Shown one piece after another: positions 50,950 to 59,047 of a stretch of DNA of 64,000 bases. The stretch lies in contig NZ_JADOUY010000005.1 in assembly GCF_015752285.1 (NCBI RefSeq), forward strand, positions 248,001-312,000. The letters are read 5' to 3'. Source of the stretch: Mycetocola_A sp015752285. GTDB taxonomy: Bacteria; Actinomycetota; Actinomycetes; Actinomycetales; Microbacteriaceae. Positions within the stretch are counted from its first letter, which is position 1, and each line of letters starts with the position of its first letter. A model generated the notes under the pieces. It saw only the letters and a program-made list of their open reading frames with translations, ran no database searches and was not told the origin of the DNA. The position numbers and the translations under genes are program-made.

Positions 50950-51849
50950 ATGGGTGCTCAACTTCGGGTCTACACGCAGAAGATCAAGTCTGCGCAGACG
51001 ACCAAGAAGATCACGAAGGCGATGGAGCTCATCGCTGCCTCGCGCATCGCAAAAGCGCAGGCGCGCGTTGCAGCGTCAGGTCCGTACTCGCGGGCGATCA
51101 CCCGCGCAGTGAGCGCCGTGGCGACGTACTCCAACGTCGACCACGTGCTCACCACGGAGCCCGAGACCGTCGAGCGCGCTGCTGTCGTGATCTTTGCGTC
51201 CGACCGCGGCCTTGCCGGCGCGTTCAACTCGCAGGTCCTGCGTGAGGCGAACGAACTCGCCGAGCTGCTGCGCAGCCAGGGCAAGGATGTCGTGTTCTAC
51301 CTGGTCGGTCGCAAGGCCGTCGGGTACTTCACGTTCCGCAAACGCCCGAGCGAAGGCCAGTGGATCGGCGAGAGCGAGAACCCGAGCTTCACCATGGCTC
51401 AGGAGATCAGCGCGGCGATCCTCGAGAAGTTCCTTGTGGATGCTTCTGATGGTGGCGTCGACGAGATCCACATCGTCTACAACCGTCTTGTCAGCATGAT
51501 GAGCCAGGTGCCCGAGGTCGTTCGCCTCCTCCCGCTCGAGGTCGTCGAAGGCGTCGAAGAGCCCGACTCGAAGGTGGTTCTCCCGCTCTATGAGTTCGAG
51601 CCAGACGCAGAGAGCGTGCTCGATGCTCTCCTGCCCGTCTACATCGAGAGCCGTATCTTCAACGCCCTGTTGCAGTCCGCTGCTGCGAAGCACGCGGCAA
51701 CGCAGAAGGCGATGAGCTCGGCAAGCGAGAACGCAGACAAGCTCATCACGGACTACACCCGGCTGCGGAACAACGCACGCCAGGCCGAGATTACCCAGCA
51801 GATTTCCGAGATTGTCGGCGGCGCAGACGCACTGTCGTCCGCCAAGTAA
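50950..51849 (+). CDS. atpG: ATP synthase F1 subunit gamma
   Basis: A 299-residue central-stalk rotor. It has the conserved N-terminal helix (LRVYTQKIKSAQTTKKITKAMELIAASRI) and C-terminal helix (ARQAEITQQISEIVGGADAL). It starts 3 nt after the atpA stop. Confidence 0.96.
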   Translation: MGAQLRVYTQKIKSAQTTKKITKAMELIAASRIAKAQARVAASGPYSRAITRAVSAVATYSNVDHVLTTEPETVERAAVVIFASDRGLAGAFNSQVLREANELAELLRSQGKDVVFYLVGRKAVGYFTFRKRPSEGQWIGESENPSFTMAQEISAAILEKFLVDASDGGVDEIHIVYNRLVSMMSQVPEVVRLLPLEVVEGVEEPDSKVVLPLYEFEPDAESVLDALLPVYIESRIFNALLQSAAAKHAATQKAMSSASENADKLITDYTRLRNNARQAEITQQISEIVGGADALSSAK

Positions 51850-51875
51850 CGCGATTACGAAGAGAGAAGAAGAGC

Positions 51876-53342
51876 ATGACAGACATTGCCACCGCTCAGG
51901 ACACGACGAGTGAGGTGAAGGCCGGTGCTATCGGCCGTGTCGCCCGCGTCACCGGTCCGGTTGTTGACATCGAGTTCCCGCACGACGCGATCCCCGGTAT
52001 CTACAATGCCCTGAAGACCACCGTCAACATGGCCGGCGAGACCCAGACCCTCACCCTTGAGGTTGCCCAGCACCTCGGTGACGACCTGATCCGCGCCATC
52101 GCCCTGAACCCCACCGACGGACTCGTCCGCGGCCAAGAGGTCACGGACACCGGCTCACCGATCACGGTGCCCGTCGGCGACGTCACCAAGGGCAAGGTCT
52201 TCAATGTCATCGGCGAGGTCCTCAACGCCGAGCCAGGCGAGACCATCGAGATCACCGAGCGCTGGCCGATCCACCGCAAGCCGCCGGCATTCGACCAGCT
52301 CGAGTCGAAGACGGAACTCTTCGAGACCGGCATCAAGTCGATCGACCTTCTGACGCCGTACGTCCTCGGTGGAAAGATCGGCCTCTTCGGTGGTGCCGGT
52401 GTCGGCAAGACCGTCCTGATCCAGGAAATGATCCAGCGCGTAGCGTCAGACCACGGTGGTGTGTCGGTGTTCGCCGGTGTCGGCGAGCGTACCCGTGAGG
52501 GCAACGACCTCATCTTCGAAATGGAAGAAGCGGGTGTCTTCGACAAGACGGCCCTCGTCTTCGGCCAGATGGATGAGCCGCCGGGAACGCGACTGCGCGT
52601 CGCCCTCTCTGCTCTCACCATGGCCGAGTACTTCCGTGACGTGCAGAAGCAGGACGTGCTGTTGTTCATCGACAACATCTTCCGCTTCACGCAGGCCGGT
52701 TCAGAGGTTTCGACCCTTCTCGGACGCATGCCGTCCGCCGTCGGGTACCAGCCGAACCTCGCCGACGAGATGGGTATCCTCCAGGAGCGCATCACGTCGA
52801 CCCGTGGCCACTCGATCACGTCTCTGCAGGCCATCTACGTGCCTGCCGACGACTACACCGACCCGGCTCCGGCAACGACGTTCGCGCACCTCGACGCAAC
52901 GACCGAGCTGTCGCGTGAGATCGCGTCGAAGGGTCTGTACCCGGCCATCGATCCGCTCACGTCGACCAGCCGCATCCTCGACCCTCGCTACATCGGTGAT
53001 GACCACTACAACACGGCCGTTCGTGTGAAGGCGATCCTGCAGAAGAACAAGGAGCTCCAGGAGATCATCGCGATCCTCGGTGTCGACGAGCTCAGCGAAG
53101 AAGACAAGATCACGGTCGCCCGTGCACGTCGTATCCAGCAGTTCCTCTCGCAGAACACCTACATGGCGAAGAAGTTCACCGGTGTCGAGGGTTCGACCGT
53201 TCCGCTCAAGGAGACCATCGAGTCCTTCTCGGCGATCGCCAACGGTGAGTTCGACCACGTTGCTGAGCAGGCCTTCTTCAACGTCGGTGGCATCAACGAC
53301 GTCGAAGAGCGCTGGGCACAGATCCAGAAGGAGAACGGCTAG
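51876..53342 (+). CDS. atpD: ATP synthase F1 subunit beta
   Basis: A 488-residue catalytic subunit. Walker A GGAGVGKTV is at 172-180, the catalytic Glu is in GERTREGND, and the DELSEED-region sequence is intact as LGVDELSEEDK. It has a gagagaagaagag ribosome site. It joins atpC with a 2-nt gap. Confidence 0.97.
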   Translation: MTDIATAQDTTSEVKAGAIGRVARVTGPVVDIEFPHDAIPGIYNALKTTVNMAGETQTLTLEVAQHLGDDLIRAIALNPTDGLVRGQEVTDTGSPITVPVGDVTKGKVFNVIGEVLNAEPGETIEITERWPIHRKPPAFDQLESKTELFETGIKSIDLLTPYVLGGKIGLFGGAGVGKTVLIQEMIQRVASDHGGVSVFAGVGERTREGNDLIFEMEEAGVFDKTALVFGQMDEPPGTRLRVALSALTMAEYFRDVQKQDVLLFIDNIFRFTQAGSEVSTLLGRMPSAVGYQPNLADEMGILQERITSTRGHSITSLQAIYVPADDYTDPAPATTFAHLDATTELSREIASKGLYPAIDPLTSTSRILDPRYIGDDHYNTAVRVKAILQKNKELQEIIAILGVDELSEEDKITVARARRIQQFLSQNTYMAKKFTGVEGSTVPLKETIESFSAIANGEFDHVAEQAFFNVGGINDVEERWAQIQKENG

Positions 53343-53344
53343 TC

Positions 53345-53608
53345 ATGGCGTCGCTGAAAGTCAGTGTTGTCGGTGCAGACCAGGAGATCTGGTCGGGAAC
53401 GGCTTCTCTGGTGATCGCTCGCACGGTCGAGGGAGAGATCGGAATTCTTCCCGGCCACGAGCCGATGCTCGCGATTCTCGCTGAGGGTGAAGTGCGCGTC
53501 ACTGCCGATAACGGGCAGAAGATCGTTGCGACAGCTGCCGACGGATTCCTGTCCGTCGAGAACAACTCGGTGACGATCGTGGCCGGCAACGCCAGCCTCG
53601 TCAAGTAG
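53345..53608 (+). CDS. atpC: ATP synthase F1 subunit epsilon, short form
   Basis: An 87-residue subunit that contains only the N-terminal beta-sandwich (VVGADQEIWSG, EGEIGILPGHEPMLAIL) that contacts gamma and the c-ring. The C-terminal two-helix domain of E. coli epsilon (139 residues), which inhibits ATP hydrolysis and senses ATP, is missing. The stop at 53606 is followed by unrelated sequence, with no continuation in other frames, so this looks like a natural short form rather than a frameshift. Confidence 0.93.
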   Translation: MASLKVSVVGADQEIWSGTASLVIARTVEGEIGILPGHEPMLAILAEGEVRVTADNGQKIVATAADGFLSVENNSVTIVAGNASLVK

Positions 53609-53629
53609 CTCCGCCGCAAGGCAACCCCG

Positions 53630-53692
53630 AACGCCCCGTGCTGATCCTGCTCCCTCCGTCTGAGACGAAGAGGGCAGGGGGCACGGGGCGTT
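53630..53692 (+). terminator. Hairpin at the atpC-yaaA junction overlapping the yaaA start
   Basis: aacgccccgtg (53630-53640) and cacggggcgtt (53682-53692) are an 11-bp perfect inverted repeat. The left arm contains the yaaA GTG start codon; the right arm lies within yaaA codons 15-18. A U-rich stretch (gtctctt) follows. It could end atp transcription or hide the yaaA start. Confidence 0.55.
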
Positions 53693-54375
53693 CGCTGTCT
53701 CTTGACGCGCTTCGCTTTCCCGCGCTCACCGAGGCTCGGCGTGCACTGACGATGGATGTCGTCGCGCTCAGTGCTGACACGGATGCGGCCGTCGCCGCTC
53801 TCAAGCTCGGCCCGAAGCAACGCTCAGAGGTCGAGGCGAACCGGCTGCTGTGGGAATCCCCGACCCTCCCGGCACTCGACCGCTACACCGGGGTGCTCTT
53901 CGACTCCCTCGATCCGGCGTCCCTCTCGGATGCCGCGCGCACGTTCGCGGGACGCCACCTGGTGATCCACGCCGCGTTGCTCGGTCCGGTTGGCGCTCTC
54001 GACCCGATCCCCGCCTACCGGCTCTCCCACGACTCCCGGGTGCCAGGCAGGCCTCTCAAACGGCACTGGCGCGCGCAGGTGGAGTCGTCACTCGCTGCGG
54101 AACCCGGGCTCATTCTCGATCTGCGGTCGGATGCCTATGTCGCGCTCGGTCCTGCTCCGGCCGGATCTGAGTTCCTTCGTGTGCTCACCGAGGGTGCCGG
54201 CGGCGCGCGGCGTGCACTGAATCACTTCAACAAGAAGGCCAAGGGAGAGTTCACCCGGGCGATCCTTGACGCCGGGACCGTGTTCACCGGTGCTGACGAG
54301 CTTCTCGAGTGGGCTCCGACCGTGGGGTTCCAGCTGGAGCGGCACGCTCCAGCTGAACTCGCGCTGATCGTCTGA
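53638..54375 (+). CDS. yaaA: YaaA family protein (peroxide stress/DUF328)
   Basis: A 245-residue protein of the YaaA/DUF328 family. It opens with VLILLPPSETKR, and the helix-hairpin region with NHFNKKAKGEFTRAIL is the DNA/metal-binding signature. E. coli YaaA lowers free iron and protects against hydrogen peroxide. The GTG start agrees with the family N-terminus; it begins 29 nt after atpC, inside an inverted repeat. Actinobacteria often keep it next to atpC. Confidence 0.9.
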   Translation: MLILLPPSETKRAGGTGRSLSLDALRFPALTEARRALTMDVVALSADTDAAVAALKLGPKQRSEVEANRLLWESPTLPALDRYTGVLFDSLDPASLSDAARTFAGRHLVIHAALLGPVGALDPIPAYRLSHDSRVPGRPLKRHWRAQVESSLAAEPGLILDLRSDAYVALGPAPAGSEFLRVLTEGAGGARRALNHFNKKAKGEFTRAILDAGTVFTGADELLEWAPTVGFQLERHAPAELALIV

Positions 54376-54391
54376 TCGGGCCGCCTCGTCC

Positions 54392-54973
54392 TCAGGTGGT
54401 CGCCCGCCAGCAGCCGCTGACGTGGTCATCGACGAGTCCGGCCGACTGCATCAGCGCGTACATCGTCGTCGGTCCGACAAACCGGTAGCCGCGGGCACGC
54501 AGTGCCGTGCTCAGCGCGGTCGACTCGGTTGTGACGGCCGGGATCTCCGCGAGCTCGGCCGGCCGGGCGCGAGCGGGGGAGGGCTTGAAGCTCCAGACCA
54601 GCTCGGAAAGGCTCGTACCGAGGCCGCGGGTGATCCTTGCGTTCGAGATGACCGCCTCGATCTTGCCCCTGTGCCGGATGATCGATGCGTCGAGCACGAG
54701 CCTCTCCACATCGTCTGGCGTCATGGCCGCTACCTGCTCGATGTCGAAACCGTGAAATGCCGCGCGGAAAGCGGGTCGCCTGCGCAGGATGGTGATCCAC
54801 GAGAGCCCGGCCTGGAAACCTTCGAGGCTGATCTTCTCGAAGACCGGCTGGTCGCCGACCAGCGGTGTTCCCCACTCCTCGTCGTGGTAGCGCTGGTATT
54901 CGGCATCGGTTCCCACCCACGCGCAGCGGGATCGGGAGTCTGGTCCGACGAGCAGGGAGGGGCTGGCTGGCAC
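54392..54973 (-). CDS. tag: DNA-3-methyladenine glycosylase I
   Basis: A 193-residue enzyme that excises 3-methyladenine from DNA. Zinc-binding residues expected for Tag are present: Cys17 and His30 at the N-terminus, His184 and Cys188 at the end. The WGTPLVGDQPVFEKISLEGFQAGLSW segment forms the base pocket. It starts with GTG. It lies 61 bp downstream of ogt on the same strand, so the two may form an alkylation-repair operon. Confidence 0.94.
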   Translation of the reverse strand: MPASPSLLVGPDSRSRCAWVGTDAEYQRYHDEEWGTPLVGDQPVFEKISLEGFQAGLSWITILRRRPAFRAAFHGFDIEQVAAMTPDDVERLVLDASIIRHRGKIEAVISNARITRGLGTSLSELVWSFKPSPARARPAELAEIPAVTTESTALSTALRARGYRFVGPTTMYALMQSAGLVDDHVSGCWRATT

Positions 54974-55034
54974 TGGTGTCCTTCGACAGGGGTCTGCCGG
55001 GAACGCCCGGCGTCGTCAGAATAGCCGACGCTGG

Positions 55035-55568
55035 TCAGCGGTAGGCGATCCGCTCGTGGTCGAGCAGCCACTGTTTCGTCGGCACCCCGCTGCCCTGGCT
55101 GTAACCGACGATCCGGCGGTCGCTCGACAACACCCGATGGCAGGGGATGAGGAGCGGCGCCGGGTTGGCGCGCACGGCCGCTCCGACGGCCCGGCCGGCT
55201 CGACCGACGCCCGCCGCCTGACCGATCGCTCCGTAGGTCGTGACCGACCCGAACGGCACAGCAGCGAGCGCTGCCCACACCCTGCGCTGGAAAGGGGTTC
55301 CCTCCACAACGACGGGCAGCGTGAACCGGCGGCGTCTGCCGTCGAAGTACTCGGTGAGTTGTTCGGCGGCGACGACGAGCACATCGAGGGAGCTCTCGCG
55401 GAAGCCGTCTCGGGGGAGTCGTGCGTCGTGTTCGAGAGTGAGTCCGGTGATCACGGCCCCGTCGCTCACCAGTTCGATCCGCCCGAGCGGACTGGTCATC
55501 CTGAGCAGACCGGCCGGGCGGTCGAAGAGGGTGGGCTGTGGTTCGGTGGGTGCTGTGCGTGGTGTCAT
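55035..55568 (-). CDS. ogt: Methylated-DNA-[protein]-cysteine S-methyltransferase
   Basis: A 177-residue suicide repair protein that takes the methyl group from O6-methylguanine. The acceptor Cys143 is in IPCHRV, preceded by FGSVTTYGAIGQAAG (DNA-binding helix) and followed by the GYSQGSGVPTKQWLLDHE tail. TACGGT (55575-55580, minus strand), 6 nt before the ATG, supports a leaderless start. It is upstream of tag. Confidence 0.95.
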   Translation of the reverse strand: MTPRTAPTEPQPTLFDRPAGLLRMTSPLGRIELVSDGAVITGLTLEHDARLPRDGFRESSLDVLVVAAEQLTEYFDGRRRRFTLPVVVEGTPFQRRVWAALAAVPFGSVTTYGAIGQAAGVGRAGRAVGAAVRANPAPLLIPCHRVLSSDRRIVGYSQGSGVPTKQWLLDHERIAYR

Positions 55569-55678
55569 GACTCGACCGTACGGTCGCCGTCCCGGCGGCT
55601 ACCGGACGAGCGGGAACCGGTGGACAGGATGCGCACCGGCTGCGGCTGTGAAGGAGCCGTCGCGCTAGCCTTGGAACC

Positions 55679-56653
55679 ATGGCAGACATCGACTACCGCA
55701 CCCTCGGCTCGAGCGGCCTCCGCGTTTCGACGATCGGGTTGGGCTGCAACAACTTCGGCAGGCTCGGAACGGCGAGCGAGAGCCAGGAGGGGACGGATGC
55801 CGTCATCTCGGCTGCGCTCGACGCCGGCGTCACCCTGTTCGACACAGCAGACATGTATGGCAAGGAGCCGGGCCTGAGCGAGACCCTGATGGGCGTTGCG
55901 CTCCGGGGACGGAGGGACAAGGTGGTCCTCGCGACCAAGTTCGGTCACTCGGGTGCTGACGTCGGGATCGACGGTTGGGGCGCGAAGGCGTCGAGGCGGT
56001 ACGTACGGCTCGCCGTCGAAGCGTCGCTCACCCGGTTGCAGACCGACTGGATCGACCTCTACCAGCTGCACACACCCGACCAGGTGACGCCGATCGAGGA
56101 GACCCTCTCGGTGCTCGACGACCTGATCCGCGAAGGCAAGGTGCGTTACATCGGTCACTCCAACCTGGCCGGCTGGCAGGTGGCGGAGGCCGACCTCGTC
56201 GCCGAGCTCACCGGGCATCCGAAATTCATCTCTGCTCAGAACGAGTTCAGCCTTCTCGCGCGCGACGCGGAGCGCGAGGTTCTCCCCGCTGTGAGGCACT
56301 TCGGACTCGGCTTCCTTCCTTACTTCCCGCTATACAACGGCCTCTTCACCGGCAAGTTCAGCCGCGACGGCGGCCCGGCAGACAGCCGGATCATGCGCCA
56401 GCGCAGCCACCTTCTCGACAGTGCACCGTGGGACGCCATCGACGCATTCCAGGCGTTCTGCGACGATCGAGGCATCACGATGCTGCAAGCGACTTTCGCG
56501 TGGCTCCTCGCCCAGCCGGCGCTGACGAGCGTTATCGCCGGAGCGACAAGGCCAGAGCAGATCACCCAGAACGCGGATGCCGCGACCGCCTGGCACCCCT
56601 CGGCCGATGAGCTCACGACGATCGACGGGTTGTTCGCTCCGGGCGGAGAATAA
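55679..56653 (+). CDS. Aldo/keto reductase (AKR11/12-like)
   Basis: A 324-residue reductase with the tetrad Asp60-region (FDTADMYGK), Lys in VVLATKFGH and His in LYQLHTPD. It ends with the NADP loop AGATRPEQITQNADA. It belongs to the general potassium-channel-beta-like/YhdN group, and the substrate is unknown. TAGCCT (55666-55671), 7 nt upstream, gives a leaderless start. It is divergent from ogt. Confidence 0.87.
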   Translation: MADIDYRTLGSSGLRVSTIGLGCNNFGRLGTASESQEGTDAVISAALDAGVTLFDTADMYGKEPGLSETLMGVALRGRRDKVVLATKFGHSGADVGIDGWGAKASRRYVRLAVEASLTRLQTDWIDLYQLHTPDQVTPIEETLSVLDDLIREGKVRYIGHSNLAGWQVAEADLVAELTGHPKFISAQNEFSLLARDAEREVLPAVRHFGLGFLPYFPLYNGLFTGKFSRDGGPADSRIMRQRSHLLDSAPWDAIDAFQAFCDDRGITMLQATFAWLLAQPALTSVIAGATRPEQITQNADAATAWHPSADELTTIDGLFAPGGE

Positions 56654-56668
56654 GGCCGAACACAGCAC

Positions 56669-56690
56669 ACTGAGTGAGCACTCACTCAGT
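56669..56690 (+). promoter_or_regulatory. TetR operator
   Basis: Arms actgagtgag (56669-56678) and ctcactcagt (56681-56690) are a perfect 10-bp palindrome with a 2-bp centre. It abuts a TAGGCT -10 hexamer (56691-56696) for the TetR gene and contains the palindromic gagtga..tcactc typical of TetR sites. It should repress the whole tetR-ABC operon. Confidence 0.85.
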
Positions 56691-56703
56691 TAGGCTGGGC
56701 CGG

Positions 56704-57324
56704 GTGACCTCCCCGACATCCACCGCCGAGTGCTTCGACCAGACGGGCCGTGCTGCTCCTCTCTCACCCGACGATCGGCGGTCGATGATCGTCGACGCCG
56801 TGCTGCCGTTACTGATGGACCACGGCCCTGGGGTGACCTCGCGGCAGATCGCAGAAGCGGCCGGTGTGGCAGAAGGCACGATCTTCCGAGCCTTCGGAGA
56901 CAAGGAAACCCTGCTCAGGGCGGCCGTCACCCGGTGCCTCGACCCCGAGCCGCTCCTGACCGAACTCGACGCCATCGATCCAACCTGGCCGCTCGACACG
57001 AAGGTGCGTGCGGTGCTCGTTGCCCTTCGCCGCCGGTTCACCGGAGTCTTCCGCGTGATGTCGACGCTGAGCGAGAAGGAACGGCCTGTCCCCACCTCCG
57101 TGTCGCGCGAGATAGCCGAACGTGTGGCAACGGCCCTCGCCCCCGAAGCGGGCGACCTCCACTGGAACCCGGCGCAGATCGCCCAGCTGATCAGGCTGAT
57201 CGCTTTTTCATCTGCCTTCCCCGCCCTGACAGTCGGCAGCGAATTCTCCGACGACGAACTCACCGGACTCCTGATGCACGGCATCACCGGCACTGGCACG
57301 AACGAGGACACCCATGCTCGCTAA
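56704..57324 (+). CDS. TetR/AcrR family transcriptional regulator
   Basis: A 206-residue repressor. The helix-turn-helix is at about 37-80 (MIVDAVLPLLMDHGPGVTSRQIAEAAGVAEGTIFRAFGDKETLL), and the rest is the ligand-binding domain. GTG 56704 follows TAGGCT by 7 nt, so the mRNA is probably leaderless; an in-frame extension upstream would be read through the operator. Its 3' end overlaps the first exporter gene by 11 bp. It probably senses a drug or lipid exported by that pair. Confidence 0.9.
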   Translation: MTSPTSTAECFDQTGRAAPLSPDDRRSMIVDAVLPLLMDHGPGVTSRQIAEAAGVAEGTIFRAFGDKETLLRAAVTRCLDPEPLLTELDAIDPTWPLDTKVRAVLVALRRRFTGVFRVMSTLSEKERPVPTSVSREIAERVATALAPEAGDLHWNPAQIAQLIRLIAFSSAFPALTVGSEFSDDELTGLLMHGITGTGTNEDTHAR

Positions 57325-59047
57325 ACTCACCGCCCACTACCTGAAGCCGCACTGGCCGCTGATCGTCGGCGTCATCGTCTTTCAGCTCGCCCAGTCCATC
57401 GCGTCGCTCTACCTGCCGACCCTCAACGCCGACATCATCGATCAGGGAGTGGCGACAGGAGACACCGCATACATCATGCGGGTCGGGATGCTCATGCTCG
57501 GGATCACGCTCGTGCAGGTGCTCTGCGCGATCGCCGCGGTCTACTTCGGCGCGAAGGCGGCGATGGCTCTCGGTCGCGACCTCCGTCAGAGCGTGTTCGA
57601 CCGGGTGTCGGCATTCTCCGAGCGCGAGGTGTCATCGTTCGGCGCCCCGTCGCTCATCACCCGCTCGACGAACGACGTGCAGCAGGTGCAGATGCTCGTG
57701 CTGATGACCTCGACCCTCATGGTCTCGGCACCGATCCTCGCCGTCGGCGGCGTCGTCCTCGCCCTGGGACTCGACCTCCAGCTGTCCTGGCTGATGGCCG
57801 TCTCCATCCCCGTGCTCCTCATCGCCGTCGGTCTCATCATCGTGCGGATGGTGCCACTCTTCCAGTCGATGCAACGTCGGATCGACCGGATCAACCAGGT
57901 CCTGCGTGAGCAGCTCACCGGCATCCGCGTCGTGCGTGCATTCGTACGTGAAGACGTCGAGTCGAGTCGGTTCGAGAAGGCCAACGCCGAGCTGACCGAC
58001 ACCGGACTCCGCGTCGGCCGGCTCATGGCCATCATGTTTCCGATCGTCATGCTCGTTCTCAACGTGTCGAGCATCGCCGTGCTGTGGTTCGGGGCGTTCC
58101 GGGTCGAAGAGGGCTCCATGCAGGTCGGAACGGTCATGGCCTTCCTGCAATACCTGATGCAGATCCTCATGGCGGTGATGATGGCCACGTTCATGGCCGT
58201 GATGATCCCGCGAGCGGCGGTCAGCGCCGACCGGATCGGAGAGGTGCTCGGTACCGAGTCCTCCGTGCTCCAGCCGGAATCACCGGTCGTGACCGAGAAC
58301 ACCGCAGGCGGCATCGTTTTCGACGGTGTGTCGTTCTCCTACCCCGGTGCCGAGCAGCCCGTGCTCCGCGACCTCTCGTTCGCGGTTGAGCCGGGAACGA
58401 CGACGGCCATCATCGGGTCGACCGGGTCCGGCAAGACCACAATGGTCAACCTCCTGCCCCGCCTGTTCGACGCAACGGCAGGAAGCGTCCGCGTCGACGG
58501 CGTCGCTGTCTCACACACCGATCAGGACCTGCTGTGGTCGAAGATCGGGATCGTGCCGCAGAAGCCGTACCTGTTCACCGGGACGGTGGCATCCAACCTC
58601 CGTTATGGCAAACCGGATGCCACAGAGGACGAACTCTGGCGGGCACTCGACGTCGCCCAGGCCAGGGACTTCGTCGAAGCGCTACCCGACGGCCTCGACG
58701 CACCCATCACCCAGGGTGGGTCGAACGTCTCGGGAGGACAGCGCCAGCGGCTCGCCATTGCTCGGGCGCTCGTGAAACGCCCCGAGATCTATGTGTTCGA
58801 TGACTCGTTCTCGGCGCTCGACCTCGCAACGGACGCCCGGCTCCGCGCGGCTCTCGCGAAGGATGTCGCCGGTGCGACGCTCGTGATCGTCGCCCAGCGC
58901 GTGTCGAGCATCCGTGACGCCGACCAGATCCTCGTTCTCGAGGACGGGCAGATCGTCGGACTGGGCACGCACGACGAGCTGCTCGATCGTTCAGCCACCT
59001 ACCGCGAGATCGTCGAATCCCAGCTCACCGCAGAGGAAGCATCATGA
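57314..59047 (+). CDS. ABC exporter half-transporter with degenerate ATP site
   Basis: A 577-residue subunit: six membrane helices (about 15-300), then an ATPase domain. Walker A GSTGSGKTT is at 368-376 and the signature NVSGGQRQR is standard, but Walker B ends FDDSFSALD: the catalytic glutamate is aspartate (D497). In heterodimeric exporters such as TM287/288 and LmrCD this subunit provides the non-hydrolysing site. It overlaps tetR by 11 bp and its partner by 4 bp (ATGA). Confidence 0.9.
   Translation: MLAKLTAHYLKPHWPLIVGVIVFQLAQSIASLYLPTLNADIIDQGVATGDTAYIMRVGMLMLGITLVQVLCAIAAVYFGAKAAMALGRDLRQSVFDRVSAFSEREVSSFGAPSLITRSTNDVQQVQMLVLMTSTLMVSAPILAVGGVVLALGLDLQLSWLMAVSIPVLLIAVGLIIVRMVPLFQSMQRRIDRINQVLREQLTGIRVVRAFVREDVESSRFEKANAELTDTGLRVGRLMAIMFPIVMLVLNVSSIAVLWFGAFRVEEGSMQVGTVMAFLQYLMQILMAVMMATFMAVMIPRAAVSADRIGEVLGTESSVLQPESPVVTENTAGGIVFDGVSFSYPGAEQPVLRDLSFAVEPGTTTAIIGSTGSGKTTMVNLLPRLFDATAGSVRVDGVAVSHTDQDLLWSKIGIVPQKPYLFTGTVASNLRYGKPDATEDELWRALDVAQARDFVEALPDGLDAPITQGGSNVSGGQRQRLAIARALVKRPEIYVFDDSFSALDLATDARLRAALAKDVAGATLVIVAQRVSSIRDADQILVLEDGQIVGLGTHDELLDRSATYREIVESQLTAEEAS

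Noticed and set aside
53609..53700. Frameshift explaining the short epsilon subunit
   Set aside because: Neither alternative frame after the atpC stop continues the family; the yaaA gene starts at once.
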